64,000 bases of DNA from Lewinellaceae bacterium (lineage in GTDB: Bacteria; Bacteroidota; Bacteroidia; Chitinophagales; Saprospiraceae), in contig JACJYP010000001.1 in the NCBI GenBank assembly GCA_020636045.1, positions 480,001-544,000 of the forward strand, read 5' to 3'. This document shows positions 1-12,139 of the stretch, piece after piece. Below the pieces are notes generated by a model that did not search any database, was not told the DNA's origin, and saw nothing but the letters and a program-made list of their open reading frames with translations. How positions within the stretch are numbered: position 1 is the first letter of the stretch; every line of letters begins with the position of its first letter. Both the position numbers and the translations under genes were made by a program.

Positions 1-261
1 TTTATGTTGCCGTTGTACTCTTCTGCAAGTATCGGGTGCGATCATAGCCTGAAAACACCCCTGAACGCAGGTAGAAAGAGAACAAAAAGTTCATTGACAA
101 GACTGGGAAGAAATGCAAAAAGAGGTAGAGAGAACGAAGTGAAGTAGAGGAAAATAAAAAAGAGTAATCGAGCCAGCAAAAGCAAGAGCAGCCTGATAAT
201 AGAGATGCTTGAAGACACTACCTGATCTTGGTTTTTTACAAGTCAAGTTCATGGTGAAGAG
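1..261 (+). other. rRNA operon spacer upstream of 23S
   Basis: This is the leader of the 23S gene and presumably the 3' part of the 16S-23S spacer; the 16S gene is not in the window. It is purine-rich and carries gttcattgac at 89-98, resembling a motif often seen just before 23S in Bacteroidota (from memory, not checked). I looked for tRNA cloverleaf sequence (GTTCRANNC plus CCA) and saw none, so any spacer tRNAs would have to lie further left. Confidence 0.6.
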
Positions 262-3136
<2,875 letters not shown>

Positions 3137-3337
3137 TTTTTTATTTATCTGCCAGCATCTTTATGCGGCTGCTCGTTTTTTGCTCCGCTGAGATCGATTG
3201 GCTCCTTTTTTGATTCCTCGCATCTTTCACTTTCAGGATCAACACCTCTTGTTTCTTCCCTTTTCTTGTCTTTGTTTAAAAAAATACACCCAACCTGTCC
3301 GTTGGATAGCCGAAGTCATAAACGGCTCAAAGATATG

Positions 3338-3449
3338 TTGGTGCCTGTAGCGGCGGGGTCCACCTCTTACCATTCCGAACAGAGAAGTTAAGCCCGCCAG
3401 CGCTGATGGTACTGGGGTTGATGCCCCGGGAGAGTAGGTCGGTGCCAAC
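3338..3449 (+). rRNA. rrf: 5S ribosomal RNA
   Basis: Typical 5S signatures are present: a terminal helix formed by ttggtgcc (3338-3345) and ggtgccaa (3441-3448) with two wobble pairs, the conserved ccattccgaacagagaagttaagcc block (longest quoted part ccgaacagagaagttaagcc) in the first half, and the gggagagtaggtcg block near the 3' end. It follows 23S by about 200 bp and precedes an intrinsic terminator, so it ends the rRNA operon. Confidence 0.95.
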
Positions 3450-3460
3450 TCAATACATCC

Positions 3461-3500
3461 AAGCCCTCGTTGCACAGCAGCGGGGGCTTCTTCTTTTTAT
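3461..3500 (+). terminator. rRNA operon terminator
   Basis: A 9-bp stem (aagccctcg at 3461-3469 with cgggggctt at 3481-3489, one G-T pair) with an 11-nt loop is followed by cttcttttt. It sits just after 5S and before the convergent permease gene. Confidence 0.8.
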
Positions 3501-3508
3501 ATTATACA

Positions 3509-4894
3509 CTATTTTGTAAATCGCACACGAGGATCCGCCAGTCCGTACATCACATCGGCGATCAGATTGCCGATAATGGTCAGCGTAGCTGCAAACATCA
3601 TGATGGCAAACAACACAGGATAATCGCCTTTCATAAAGGCTTCCTGCGTTTTCATCCCCATGCCGGGGAACTGGAATAAAAACTCCACCACCAGCGAACC
3701 GGCAAATATGGTCGGAAAAAGGCTCGCAAATACCGAAATGATCGGGAACAACGCATTGCGAAACGCGTGACGCCAGTAGATTGCCTGTTCTCCCACGCCT
3801 TTGGCCCGGGCCGTTCTGATGAAATCCTGGCCGATTACTTCCAGCACCCCGCCACGCATTTGCAGCGCCAGCAGCGCGAGGGCATGAAGGCTAAGCGTCA
3901 TGATCGGTAAGATGAATTTATCAAAGTTGTGCAGGCACCATTCACCATACGACAGGCCGCTACCCTGCCAGAATTCGAGAGAAATGCCTCCGATCAGGTA
4001 TAAACCAAAGTCAGGAGTTGCAAAAAAAAGGATCAGCAAACTGCCCACCCAAAAGATAGGCATGGCATAAAGAAACAACAGCAAGCCCCGGGTAATCTTG
4101 TCGGCAGATCGCGCACGGCGTCGCGCCATCGCTACGCCCATCGGAACGGCAAGCAGATACGCGATCAGCAGTGCGAGGCTGTTGACGATCATGGTGGAGG
4201 CCATTGCGAATAACAAAGAATCCCATATCGGCTTATTGGTAAGCCGCGAAAGCCCCAGATCGCCGGTGAGAAAGCCGGTCAGCCATTTGTGATATTGATT
4301 ATCGATGCCGTACCAGTAAAATGCGGGGCGGTACATGCGCCCTGGATCAGCCCCTGCGATCAATTGGGATACTGCCACCTGCAGGACGTCCGGCAAAGGG
4401 TTGGCAGGAAGCGTACGCAACAACGCGCAAACAGTATCCGATTTCTCACCTAGTACATCCAGCCGGTCGCAGGCAATCAAATCGGCAACAGCAAGGCGAA
4501 TAGATGCCGCCTGCGTCAATGAGTCGGGTATTTTGTCGGTAAAAAGCCGAATCTTTCTAAGTGCCTGTTCGTAGCGATCCACCAGCGGCCAGTGGCCGGC
4601 CTGCGCGCAAAGGTCAAGTAGCCTGTCGCGGCGGCCATGCGGAAAAATGCGATACGCCGTGTCGGGAAAAGCGGCGGTCGTCAGCGCAAAATAAAAGGCC
4701 GGTTTGTCGAGCCCTGCATTTTTCGCCCGTGTATAGACGGCCCGTTCCTGATCTCTGAAATCGCGAAATGTGGCATCGCCGAGGTCCAGCACCGGGTCAT
4801 GGGGCGCACACTTGCTCAACCCGAATATCACCGCGGAAGTAATAAACAGCGTGGGCAACGCAAGCAATATCCGGCGAATAAAATAAGACAACAT
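3509..4894 (-). CDS. OppB/DppB-type ABC transporter permease with large insertion
   Basis: 461-residue inner-membrane permease of the BPD_transp_1 family (peptide/nickel type). TM1 is near residues 8-27. The conserved permease core spans about 225-461 and contains the EAA-type loop around 351-385, with DFIRTARAKGV, that docks to the ATPase. The C-terminus GLADPRVRF is typical of OppB. Between TM1 and the core lie roughly 160 extra, mostly hydrophilic residues (about 35-200), much longer than the loop in classical OppB of about 306 residues. No OppC, ATPase or binding protein is adjacent. It follows the MBL hydrolase gene by 10 bp and is probably co-transcribed. The substrate is unknown. Confidence 0.9.
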   Translation of the reverse strand: MLSYFIRRILLALPTLFITSAVIFGLSKCAPHDPVLDLGDATFRDFRDQERAVYTRAKNAGLDKPAFYFALTTAAFPDTAYRIFPHGRRDRLLDLCAQAGHWPLVDRYEQALRKIRLFTDKIPDSLTQAASIRLAVADLIACDRLDVLGEKSDTVCALLRTLPANPLPDVLQVAVSQLIAGADPGRMYRPAFYWYGIDNQYHKWLTGFLTGDLGLSRLTNKPIWDSLLFAMASTMIVNSLALLIAYLLAVPMGVAMARRRARSADKITRGLLLFLYAMPIFWVGSLLILFFATPDFGLYLIGGISLEFWQGSGLSYGEWCLHNFDKFILPIMTLSLHALALLALQMRGGVLEVIGQDFIRTARAKGVGEQAIYWRHAFRNALFPIISVFASLFPTIFAGSLVVEFLFQFPGMGMKTQEAFMKGDYPVLFAIMMFAATLTIIGNLIADVMYGLADPRVRFTK

Positions 4895-4904
4895 TCAGCA
4901 ACAC

Positions 4905-5543
4905 TTATAAAAACGGATTGTACTCTTTCTCATGGCGGATCGTAGTGGTCGGGCCGTGTCCCGGGTACACCAGTGTGGCATCGGGTAAGGGGAACAGGCG
5001 TGTCCGGATACTATGCAGCAGTGTATCGAAGTCTCCTCCGGGCAGGTCTGTTCTGCCGATGCTTTCATAAAACAACACATCACCCGCGATCACAAAGGCA
5101 TCTGCCGCGCAATAAAAAGAAATGCTGGCCGGCGAATGGCCGGGCGTCAGCATCACCTCCAGCCGGGTATTCCCAAAAGTAACGATGTCGCCGTCTTCAA
5201 TAAAATGACCTGGTGCAGGAGGAGTATCCCTGAACGGAATACCGTACATCTGGCATATTTGCGGAAAGTGCTCCAGGAGGGGCAGCTCACCCCGGTGTAT
5301 CTCGAGTTCAAGGCCCCAGTTGCGCGCTACAAAAGCGTTGCCGAACACATGATCGAGGTGGCAATGGGTATTGATCAGCCGTACCGGCCGAAGTCCTTTT
5401 TCCGAAACAAAGCGGCTCAGCAGCTCCTGCTCTTCTACAGAATAACACCCCGGGTCGAAAATGGCGCACTCCCCCGTGTCGTCATAAACAACAAGTGTGT
5501 TTTCGGCAAATGGATTGAGTTCGAATACCTCTACCTGGGTCAT
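4905..5543 (-). CDS. MBL-fold metallohydrolase (glyoxalase II-like)
   Basis: 212-residue cytosolic metallo-beta-lactamase-fold hydrolase. The metal ligands are all visible: THCHLDH at 59-65, His136 in TPGHS, Asp155 in AGD and His196 in PGHGP, giving a complete binuclear site. Length and motif spacing fit the small glyoxalase II-like group that cleaves thioesters such as hydroxyacylglutathione-type substrates; the actual substrate cannot be read from sequence. It has no signal peptide and ends 10 bp before the OppB-like permease, probably as the first gene of a two-gene unit. Confidence 0.9.
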   Translation of the reverse strand: MTQVEVFELNPFAENTLVVYDDTGECAIFDPGCYSVEEQELLSRFVSEKGLRPVRLINTHCHLDHVFGNAFVARNWGLELEIHRGELPLLEHFPQICQMYGIPFRDTPPAPGHFIEDGDIVTFGNTRLEVMLTPGHSPASISFYCAADAFVIAGDVLFYESIGRTDLPGGDFDTLLHSIRTRLFPLPDATLVYPGHGPTTTIRHEKEYNPFL

Positions 5544-5594
5544 CCTGGCGGTTTTGTGTACTTACAAAGCAACAACGTTTCCGTCAAAATGAAA

Positions 5595-5647
5595 AATGCC
5601 TTTTTGCCGGAGGCGTTTTCCTTAAAAAACACAGACAAAAAGGCATT
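5595..5647 (-). terminator. Possible terminator of the T9SS gene at 5669
   Basis: A perfect 12-bp inverted repeat (aatgcctttttg at 5595-5606, caaaaaggcatt at 5636-5647) is separated by 29 nt. On the minus strand it is followed by a T-rich tract, directly after the stop of the 5669 gene. The long loop lowers certainty. Confidence 0.45.
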
Positions 5648-5668
5648 CTGGTCAATAGGAAAAGGGAC

Positions 5669-7996
5669 TTATTTCACCAGTAATCGTTTTTCAGTCATCC
5701 CCTGCTTCGTATTGATCCGAAGGGTGTAAAGTCCTTTCTGCCAGTTGCCTATATCCAGACGAACAGGGTTTTCCGCTTTGGGATGGATGCTGTAAAGGGT
5801 TTGACCCAGGGTATTGATCGCCTCGACCTGTTCTATCTCAAGGTCGCCGGAAAACAGGGTGACGGCATTGGTCGCCGGGTTGGGTGTTGCGATGATCTGT
5901 TGTGCGAGTGCCGGATTGTTCGCACCGGTCGTTTGCTGCAACTTGATCCACACGGTATCCTGTTCAACCGGCACCGTAAGGTCTTTTATGTTGCCGTTTT
6001 CATCGATGGCCCTGAGCCCTTTTATCGGAATGGTCAATGGAACGATGTTATTGGAAGCTCTATCAATGACATCAACGATAATGATAAAATCAGTCGCAAA
6101 ATTGATTTTGGCGATACGGCCGTAGCCGTTGACGCTCGATCCGTTTTTCCGCACAAACCCCAAATCCAGTTGCCGGCTGTCATAATTATCTTTTGACATA
6201 AACAGACAGTGGTTCGGAGAGCCCAACAAGTCATCGTCGTAATAAACATTCGGGTCGTGATTGATAAATTCCGGATATTTCAAAGCAAACGCCAATCCAT
6301 ACAGATCGAAAACAGGAGTGCCGGGGGTGGCCACAAGGACATCTGCGCTGATCTCCAACGGTGTGGCGTCACTCGGGTTTACATAGATCGTATCAACCGC
6401 AAACTTGAGTTTGATCTTGGGGGCGCCTGGCATCCAGGAGATGTCGTTTGTATCGATCGGCACATAGTGTTGCTCGATGGGATCGGCATCAAAATCAAGG
6501 ATCTTTCCGTCGCCGTCGCAGTCCAGGTGTTTGTAATTCACACCTGTGGTTACCGATTCCTGCCAGTTGGGCGCAAACTGCGGCATCCAGGCGGAAGATG
6601 CGTTGGGGCGGGGCGCCCCGATCGTGCCGTAGCCGAGGCCCAGGTTCAGCAAGTCGTAAACATTGGCCTTTTTATCGCCGTTGGCATCACCGGGCATCAC
6701 GTAATCAGTGCCATCCGGAAGGTTTTCAGAGGACATGTTATACGTATCGGTGATCAGCAATTTGGTGGCAGAAGAAATGCAGCCGTTCGTTTTCCAGGTG
6801 GTAAGATTGGTACGATAGATACCGCCGGAAGGATAAAAATGGGTCAGCGTATCCCAGGAAGATGTTTCCCAGATCGGGCTGCTATCGCCAAAATCAAGCA
6901 GGCAGGAAGCGTAATCGCCTGCAGACAGGTTGATAAACCTGAAGGTAAAACCATCATCCGGAGAGGCATCGACCAGCTCGATCTTCAGATCGGCATTGCA
7001 ATTCCCGGTATTCACACTGCAATCGCCCGCCCACCAGCTTGACAGGCCTGAAGACATGGCCTCGCACTCGTTTCCATAAGCCACGCCGTCACAACCGCAT
7101 ACCGGAGCATAAATGGAAGGGCAGAACACCGTAGGATTGATCATGCAATTGTTCACACATCCCGGCTCGGCGAGGGTGATCTGCTGGCAACGAGTCGTGG
7201 TGCAAACGGCTCCGCTGACATTATCGATCACAGTGTACTGAGCGCATATCAGATAATTTCCGTTGCCGGGCAGTGTATACGAAAATGAGGGTGTTTCAGC
7301 GAGTATCTTATTCGTCTTACTGTCGTACCATTTAATCGAGGTAATATCGGCATTGCTATTCCCCAGCGGGTAGATCTTTCCGTACAACTTATTACCAATA
7401 GCCGTTACATATACTTCGTGATCGCACCAGTTGGGGTTTTGCTCACTCACCAGCACATTTTCGCAATAGTTCGCTTCACAACCAAACGCATCACTGACGG
7501 TCAGGCATACCTGATAAGATCCCTCTCCGGGAAAAGTATGCTGTACATTCTTGCCCTGAGCGGTGGCCCCGTCGCCAAACTTCCAGGTGCATATCTGTTT
7601 GGATGCGTCGTAAATATCCGCTTCAAAATTCAGGTTAAAAGCATTGATATTGCTGGTGGCACTGGTAAACTTGGCCTGGCAGGGCAGCGTATCGGAAACA
7701 CAGCTGAGCCCCACCACCTCAATCCCTTCATAGGTACATCCGCCAGGCAGGGAAGCGGGCGTTGCACTGAAACTGATGGTCTGGCCGGCCACCAATCCGT
7801 TAGTACCGGCCACAGCCCTGAGCACATCGCCCTTATCAAGGTCAATGATCTTTGCTCCGCATCCTCCCGGTGAAGAAGACGCAATCCAGCCAACGCGCTC
7901 GCATTGGGCGCCCAATCCGTTCACGCCAAGCAGAAGCAGCAACACAACCGCTGTGTTCCACATTACAGGCCTGAAAAAAGAACGATCACTGTGCAT
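5669..7996 (-). CDS. Secreted modular T9SS protein with PKD, Kazal, dockerin- and cohesin-like modules
   Basis: 775 residues. The signal peptide is near residues 12-31; Met12 is an equally good start. Modules in order, with approximate borders, are: PKD at 108-183 (WKFGDG), an Ig-like stretch at 185-275, a Kazal-like cysteine module at 288-326 (CPSIYAPVCGCDG), a second PKD-like module at 338-416, a dockerin-like pair of calcium loops at 435-512 (GDANGDKKANVYD and DCDGDGKILDFD), a cohesin-like beta domain at 527-680, and a T9SS sorting domain at 702-775 ending KRLLVK. It is likely exported across the outer membrane and anchored or released. The ligand is unknown. A Kazal module can inhibit serine proteases, but in bacterial secreted proteins it is often only structural. 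Confidence 0.88.
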   Translation of the reverse strand: MHSDRSFFRPVMWNTAVVLLLLLGVNGLGAQCERVGWIASSSPGGCGAKIIDLDKGDVLRAVAGTNGLVAGQTISFSATPASLPGGCTYEGIEVVGLSCVSDTLPCQAKFTSATSNINAFNLNFEADIYDASKQICTWKFGDGATAQGKNVQHTFPGEGSYQVCLTVSDAFGCEANYCENVLVSEQNPNWCDHEVYVTAIGNKLYGKIYPLGNSNADITSIKWYDSKTNKILAETPSFSYTLPGNGNYLICAQYTVIDNVSGAVCTTTRCQQITLAEPGCVNNCMINPTVFCPSIYAPVCGCDGVAYGNECEAMSSGLSSWWAGDCSVNTGNCNADLKIELVDASPDDGFTFRFINLSAGDYASCLLDFGDSSPIWETSSWDTLTHFYPSGGIYRTNLTTWKTNGCISSATKLLITDTYNMSSENLPDGTDYVMPGDANGDKKANVYDLLNLGLGYGTIGAPRPNASSAWMPQFAPNWQESVTTGVNYKHLDCDGDGKILDFDADPIEQHYVPIDTNDISWMPGAPKIKLKFAVDTIYVNPSDATPLEISADVLVATPGTPVFDLYGLAFALKYPEFINHDPNVYYDDDLLGSPNHCLFMSKDNYDSRQLDLGFVRKNGSSVNGYGRIAKINFATDFIIIVDVIDRASNNIVPLTIPIKGLRAIDENGNIKDLTVPVEQDTVWIKLQQTTGANNPALAQQIIATPNPATNAVTLFSGDLEIEQVEAINTLGQTLYSIHPKAENPVRLDIGNWQKGLYTLRINTKQGMTEKRLLVK

Positions 7997-8197
7997 AAAA
8001 AGTAGTCGTTATGTTCATAAGACGGGATGAAAGGCAATTTTGTTGGGTTATTTCACTATACAAAGATTCATTTTTTTTCGGGTATCCTCAAAGACATTTT
8101 ACATAACTTGTCGGGAAAAATTATGTTTAACCATTAATGTACCAAATTGATTATCATTATATTAAAACCGTGTCTCTTTCCGGATTTATAAATAAAA

Positions 8198-9631
8198 ATG
8201 AGCCGCAACAAACTTTTTTCCCTGCTGCAAACCTTCTCAAAATACGACCTGAACCGCTTCAGAAAGTTTCTGCTATCGCCATATTTCAACGATCATGAGG
8301 ATCTGGTGCACCTTTTTGAAATCATCAATCACACTCTGAGGATCGACCCAGAGACGATCGATTCGCTGGAAAAAGAAGATGTATGGAAGCGGCTGTACCC
8401 CAAGCGGAAGTTTGACGATGCCCACCTCCGCCGCCTTTCATCCGAACTGCATCATCTCGCACTGCGCTTTCTGGTGGAAGAGGCGCGCAAACAGGATCCT
8501 TTGTCGGAGTCACTCGAACTACAGCGCATTTTGGAAAAACCGGAATTACAAAAGCATCTTACTGGTGTGGAGCGGCAGATCAGGAAGCAAATACAATCTT
8601 CACCCAGGCAATCTACCTGGTATTATCTGGCGCAATTTCAGATGAACTGGAATATTTATAACCGCGCATCGAAAGTTGTATCGACTTCTGATTTTATGAA
8701 CAAACTGATTCCGGCCGACCAGTCGCTGGAGCATTTTTATATTGTTCAAAAACTGAAGTTCTACGTTGCCTGGCTGATATACCGTGGATTCCGCTCAACC
8801 AAACAGGAACTCGAAGTGATTCAGGGATTTTGGGAGTATATTCAACTACCGCAATTTCAATCCTTGCCTCTGGTTCGCATTTATCAAAATGTGATCCAGT
8901 GTCTGACCAAGCCGGATGAAGAGTATTATTTTAATGAACTTCTGAAAAACCTGGGAAAGTTTGAATCAAACCTGACCAAAGAGGATTTGAGAGAATGCTA
9001 TTACATCGCCCAAAATTATTGCGCTTTTAAAGTTAATCAGGGAAAAACAGAATATTACCAGGTTTTTTTCGGCCTTTTTAAAAGCATTATTAAACTCGGA
9101 ATACTGCTTGAGAATGGCCAGCTCTCTGAAGGTGTATTCAAAAATATGGTTACCATCAGTCTACGGGTTGGCGAATTTGACTGGGCGGAAGAGTTCATTA
9201 GCGAATATGTGGTATACCTTCCGACGGGCATTCGCGATAATGCCAGAACTTTCGTACTCGCCAACCTCTATTCCCACCAAAAACGCCATGAAAAGGTCAT
9301 AGAATTGCTCCGCAACGTGGAGTATAGCGATGTCGTGTATTCGCTGGGATCGAAGCTGATCCTGCTGCGCACTTATTACGAACTGGGTGAATACCTGGCA
9401 CTCGATTCGCTGATCGACAGCTTCCGCATATTTCTGCGCCGCAACAAGGTGATGTCGAAATCACTGAAACGCGAATACAACAGTTTTCTCAATTTTGTGA
9501 AAAAACTGACCACCCTCGATGTTGCCAACCCGACCGCGATCGATGCGTTTCACAGGCAGGTTATGGCCGTTTCGTCCTCTATGCCCAAAAAATGGCTGCT
9601 CGACAAGATTGAAGAACTACAGAAAAAATAA
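8198..9631 (+). CDS. Conserved-looking helical protein of unknown function
   Basis: 477 residues, not recognised. It is leucine-, tyrosine- and charge-rich with no signal peptide, membrane segment or catalytic motif that I can see. The composition and repeated helical hairpins (for example 300-420) suggest an all-alpha, TPR- or HEAT-like solenoid in the cytosol. The N-terminus MSRNKLFSLLQTFSKYDLNR starts right after an AT-rich divergent intergenic region. The 3' end overlaps the proposed TTG start of the PagL-like gene by 23 bp, suggesting translational coupling with an outer-membrane enzyme gene. Function is not assigned. Confidence 0.85.
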   Translation: MSRNKLFSLLQTFSKYDLNRFRKFLLSPYFNDHEDLVHLFEIINHTLRIDPETIDSLEKEDVWKRLYPKRKFDDAHLRRLSSELHHLALRFLVEEARKQDPLSESLELQRILEKPELQKHLTGVERQIRKQIQSSPRQSTWYYLAQFQMNWNIYNRASKVVSTSDFMNKLIPADQSLEHFYIVQKLKFYVAWLIYRGFRSTKQELEVIQGFWEYIQLPQFQSLPLVRIYQNVIQCLTKPDEEYYFNELLKNLGKFESNLTKEDLRECYYIAQNYCAFKVNQGKTEYYQVFFGLFKSIIKLGILLENGQLSEGVFKNMVTISLRVGEFDWAEEFISEYVVYLPTGIRDNARTFVLANLYSHQKRHEKVIELLRNVEYSDVVYSLGSKLILLRTYYELGEYLALDSLIDSFRIFLRRNKVMSKSLKREYNSFLNFVKKLTTLDVANPTAIDAFHRQVMAVSSSMPKKWLLDKIEELQKK

Positions 9632-10733
9632 ATGGCCGGGGCTTCTGCTCCTTCTTTTGCTATGGCAAGCCGGCGTCGGCGCACAAATCGCGATTGAATC
9701 GGACGTGTACGCCGGCGCCATCTGGCGCCACACGCCAAAACTGACGACTGAAACCGCCGGAATCCGATGGGGACAAGAACTAAGCGTGCGTTTCCAGACC
9801 GACGGCCGGCGCGACTGGCATCAGTGGCATCGTTATCCGGCATTCGGGGTATCACTGTTGCATATGCGCCTGGGAGAAGGCTCGCATGGCGATGCCTTTG
9901 CTCTGTTGCCTCAACTTTCCGTTCCGGTTTTCCGATGGGGAAGGTTTGCGGCTTTTTTCCGCCTGGGCACAGGCCTCGCCCGTGTCAGCGATCCTTACGA
10001 CTATTTCAAAAACCCGGAACAAAATGCCATAGGCTCTCACTGGAACAACATCACCCAGTTCCGGCTCGGTGGAGAATTTCGATTCGACGACCACCTGCGG
10101 GTAAATGCGGGCGTGGCCCTGACCCATTTCTCCAACGGAGGCGCGGCACTGCCCAACTACGGCATCAATCTGCCTTCCGCATACACGGGGCTGGTTTGGT
10201 CGCCCCACCCCATTCGGGAAAGTGATTTTCTGCCGGCCGCCGGTTCGAAAAAAGTGGTACGGCACTTCGGAGCGATCGTACAGGCCGGGTTGGCGCGCAT
10301 AGAATACGCCGTTTTCGACGGCCCGGGTTACCCCGTATGGTGCACATCCGTCGCGGGATATTACCGGTTCAACCGCGTCAACCGCGCGCTGCTGGGAATA
10401 GACCACGAATTCAACCGGGCCGTTTTTGAATACGGGCAACAAGCGGCGTTTTTTGAAAATGAAGCCGCGGCGCGCAAGGGCGCAACGCGACTGGCGCTTT
10501 TTGCCGCCGACGAATTCCTGTTCGGCAGTATCGGCGTTCAATTGCAGATGGGTTTTTACATCGGCGATGGCTTCAACCAACTCGTTTTTAAAAAACAATA
10601 CAGCAAACTGAGCACGCGGTACTACTTCCCGGCAATGTTCAAAACACCACTGCAGGCATTTACAGGCATCACGCTCAAGGCGCATGCATTCACCGCAGAA
10701 TATATTTCCGGTAATATCGGTCTGGCATTTTAA
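9609..10733 (+). CDS. PagL-like lipid A 3-O-deacylase / acyloxyacyl hydrolase
   Basis: 374 residues from the proposed TTG start. It looks like an outer-membrane beta-barrel esterase of the acyloxyacyl hydrolase (PagL, PF09411) family, which trims lipid A acyl chains. The HFSNGG motif at about 173-178 supplies the family's His-x-Ser catalytic pair and is followed by NYGIN. Start choice: the frame also has an ATG at 9519, which adds a 30-residue basic tail. TTG at 9609 gives MKNYRKNKWPG, then seven leucines and AQ, a textbook signal peptide. The ATG at 9632 is in the wrong frame. The start overlaps the upstream gene by 23 bp. The C-terminal half is barrel-like and diverged. Confidence 0.78.
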   Translation: MKNYRKNKWPGLLLLLLLWQAGVGAQIAIESDVYAGAIWRHTPKLTTETAGIRWGQELSVRFQTDGRRDWHQWHRYPAFGVSLLHMRLGEGSHGDAFALLPQLSVPVFRWGRFAAFFRLGTGLARVSDPYDYFKNPEQNAIGSHWNNITQFRLGGEFRFDDHLRVNAGVALTHFSNGGAALPNYGINLPSAYTGLVWSPHPIRESDFLPAAGSKKVVRHFGAIVQAGLARIEYAVFDGPGYPVWCTSVAGYYRFNRVNRALLGIDHEFNRAVFEYGQQAAFFENEAAARKGATRLALFAADEFLFGSIGVQLQMGFYIGDGFNQLVFKKQYSKLSTRYYFPAMFKTPLQAFTGITLKAHAFTAEYISGNIGLAF

Positions 10734-10746
10734 GCGAAAAACACCG

Positions 10747-10754
10747 TATTTTTG
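10747..10754 (+). promoter_or_regulatory. -7 promoter element for mtaB
   Basis: TATTTTTG matches the Bacteroidota -7 consensus TAnnTTTG and lies 36 bp before the mtaB ATG. No TTTG is seen at the expected -33 spacing. Confidence 0.45.
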
Positions 10755-10789
10755 CATCCCCAAAGCCATTATCTGCCAACCCGATCCGC

Positions 10790-12139
10790 ATGGCCACACC
10801 GCGTACCGTCGCATTTCATACCCTCGGCTGCAAGCTGAATTTTTCGGAGACCTCCGCGCTTTCGCGTTTGTTCGAAGGCAGCGGGTATCTGCCCGTGAAA
10901 TTCGAAGAGGGCGCGGATATATACGTGCTGAATACCTGCTCGGTGACCGAGCAGGCGGACAAGGAATGCAAAAAGATCGTCCGCCAGGCGCTGCGCAAAC
11001 AGCCTGACGCCTTTGTGGTTGTGACCGGTTGCTACGCCCAGTTGAAACCGGAAGAAATTGCAGATATCCCGGGGGTCGATCTGGTGCTCGGCGCAGGAGA
11101 AAAATTCCGTGTGCTCGACTACATCGACGACCTGAGCAAGGCCCAGGGAAAAGGGATGGTGCGGGCCGGCGAGGTACGCGAACTCAATACTTTCAACGCC
11201 TCCTTCTCTTTCGGCGACCGCACACGCTCATTCCTGAAGGTGCAGGACGGCTGCGACTACAAATGCTCTTTTTGCACCATTCCACTCGCCCGGGGCGCCA
11301 GCCGTTCCGATACCGTGGAAAGTGTGGTGGCCAATGCCCGCGAGATCGCCGCAATGAGCACGCGCGAGATCGTGCTCACAGGCGTAAACCTCGGCGATTT
11401 TGGCAATGGCACCGAAGTGATCGAAGGTGTGCGGCCCAAAAAAGAAGCGCTTTTTATCGATCTGATCCGCGAACTGGACCGGCTGGATGAAGTCGCGCGT
11501 TTTCGCATCAGCAGCATCGAACCCAACCTGCTGACGGACGAGATCATCGGCTTTGTAGCAGGCAGTCGGCGATTTATGCCGCACTTTCACGTGCCGCTGC
11601 AATCGGGAAATGACAAGCAACTGCGCGATATGCGCCGCCGCTACCGCCGCGATCTCTACGCCGAACGCGTAGCGACGATCAAACGGCTGATGCCCCAGGC
11701 CTGCATCGGATGCGATGTGATCGTCGGCTTTCCGGGCGAAACGGAGGCCGATTTTATGGAAACGTACCGGTTTTTGCAGGAACTCGACGTCTCGTATCTG
11801 CATGTTTTTACCTACTCCGAACGCGCCAATACACCCGCAGCGGAAATGCCGGGTATTGTGCCGCATGAAGAGCGGAAGCGCCGCAACCAGGCCCTGCGCG
11901 GACTGTCGGAGATGAAACGCCGCGCTTTTTACCGGCAACATGTGAATACGATCCGGCCCGTGTTGTTTGAGCAACACAAGGATCCTGCCCTGATGAGCGG
12001 GTTTACGGACAACTATGTAAAGGTAATCCTGCCTTTTGAAGCCGGTATGATCAATACGATCGCTCCTGTAATGATCAGCGATCTTGCGCCGGAAGCTGAA
12101 GCCTGCGCGGCCGAATTGCAACATGCATTCGCCGGTTAA
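10790..12139 (+). CDS. mtaB: tRNA t6A37 methylthiotransferase MtaB
   Basis: 449-residue radical SAM enzyme that inserts a methylthio group into N6-threonylcarbamoyladenosine at position 37 of tRNAs reading ANN codons. The N-terminal MTTase domain has Cys14, Cys50 and Cys81 for the auxiliary 4Fe-4S cluster. The radical SAM cluster is Cys155-x3-Cys159-x2-Cys162 (GCDYKCSFC). The N-terminal HTLGCKLNFSET pattern separates MtaB from MiaB and RimO. The length fits the family. It converges on folB, and the two stop codons overlap by 4 bp (12136-12139). Confidence 0.95.
   Translation: MATPRTVAFHTLGCKLNFSETSALSRLFEGSGYLPVKFEEGADIYVLNTCSVTEQADKECKKIVRQALRKQPDAFVVVTGCYAQLKPEEIADIPGVDLVLGAGEKFRVLDYIDDLSKAQGKGMVRAGEVRELNTFNASFSFGDRTRSFLKVQDGCDYKCSFCTIPLARGASRSDTVESVVANAREIAAMSTREIVLTGVNLGDFGNGTEVIEGVRPKKEALFIDLIRELDRLDEVARFRISSIEPNLLTDEIIGFVAGSRRFMPHFHVPLQSGNDKQLRDMRRRYRRDLYAERVATIKRLMPQACIGCDVIVGFPGETEADFMETYRFLQELDVSYLHVFTYSERANTPAAEMPGIVPHEERKRRNQALRGLSEMKRRAFYRQHVNTIRPVLFEQHKDPALMSGFTDNYVKVILPFEAGMINTIAPVMISDLAPEAEACAAELQHAFAG

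Noticed and set aside
5013..5729. 238-residue plus-strand ORF
   Set aside because: It is antisense to the MBL hydrolase, which has complete catalytic motifs, and shows no protein features itself.
9852..10814. 320-residue minus-strand ORF
   Set aside because: Antisense to the PagL-like gene, which has a signal peptide and the HxS motif.
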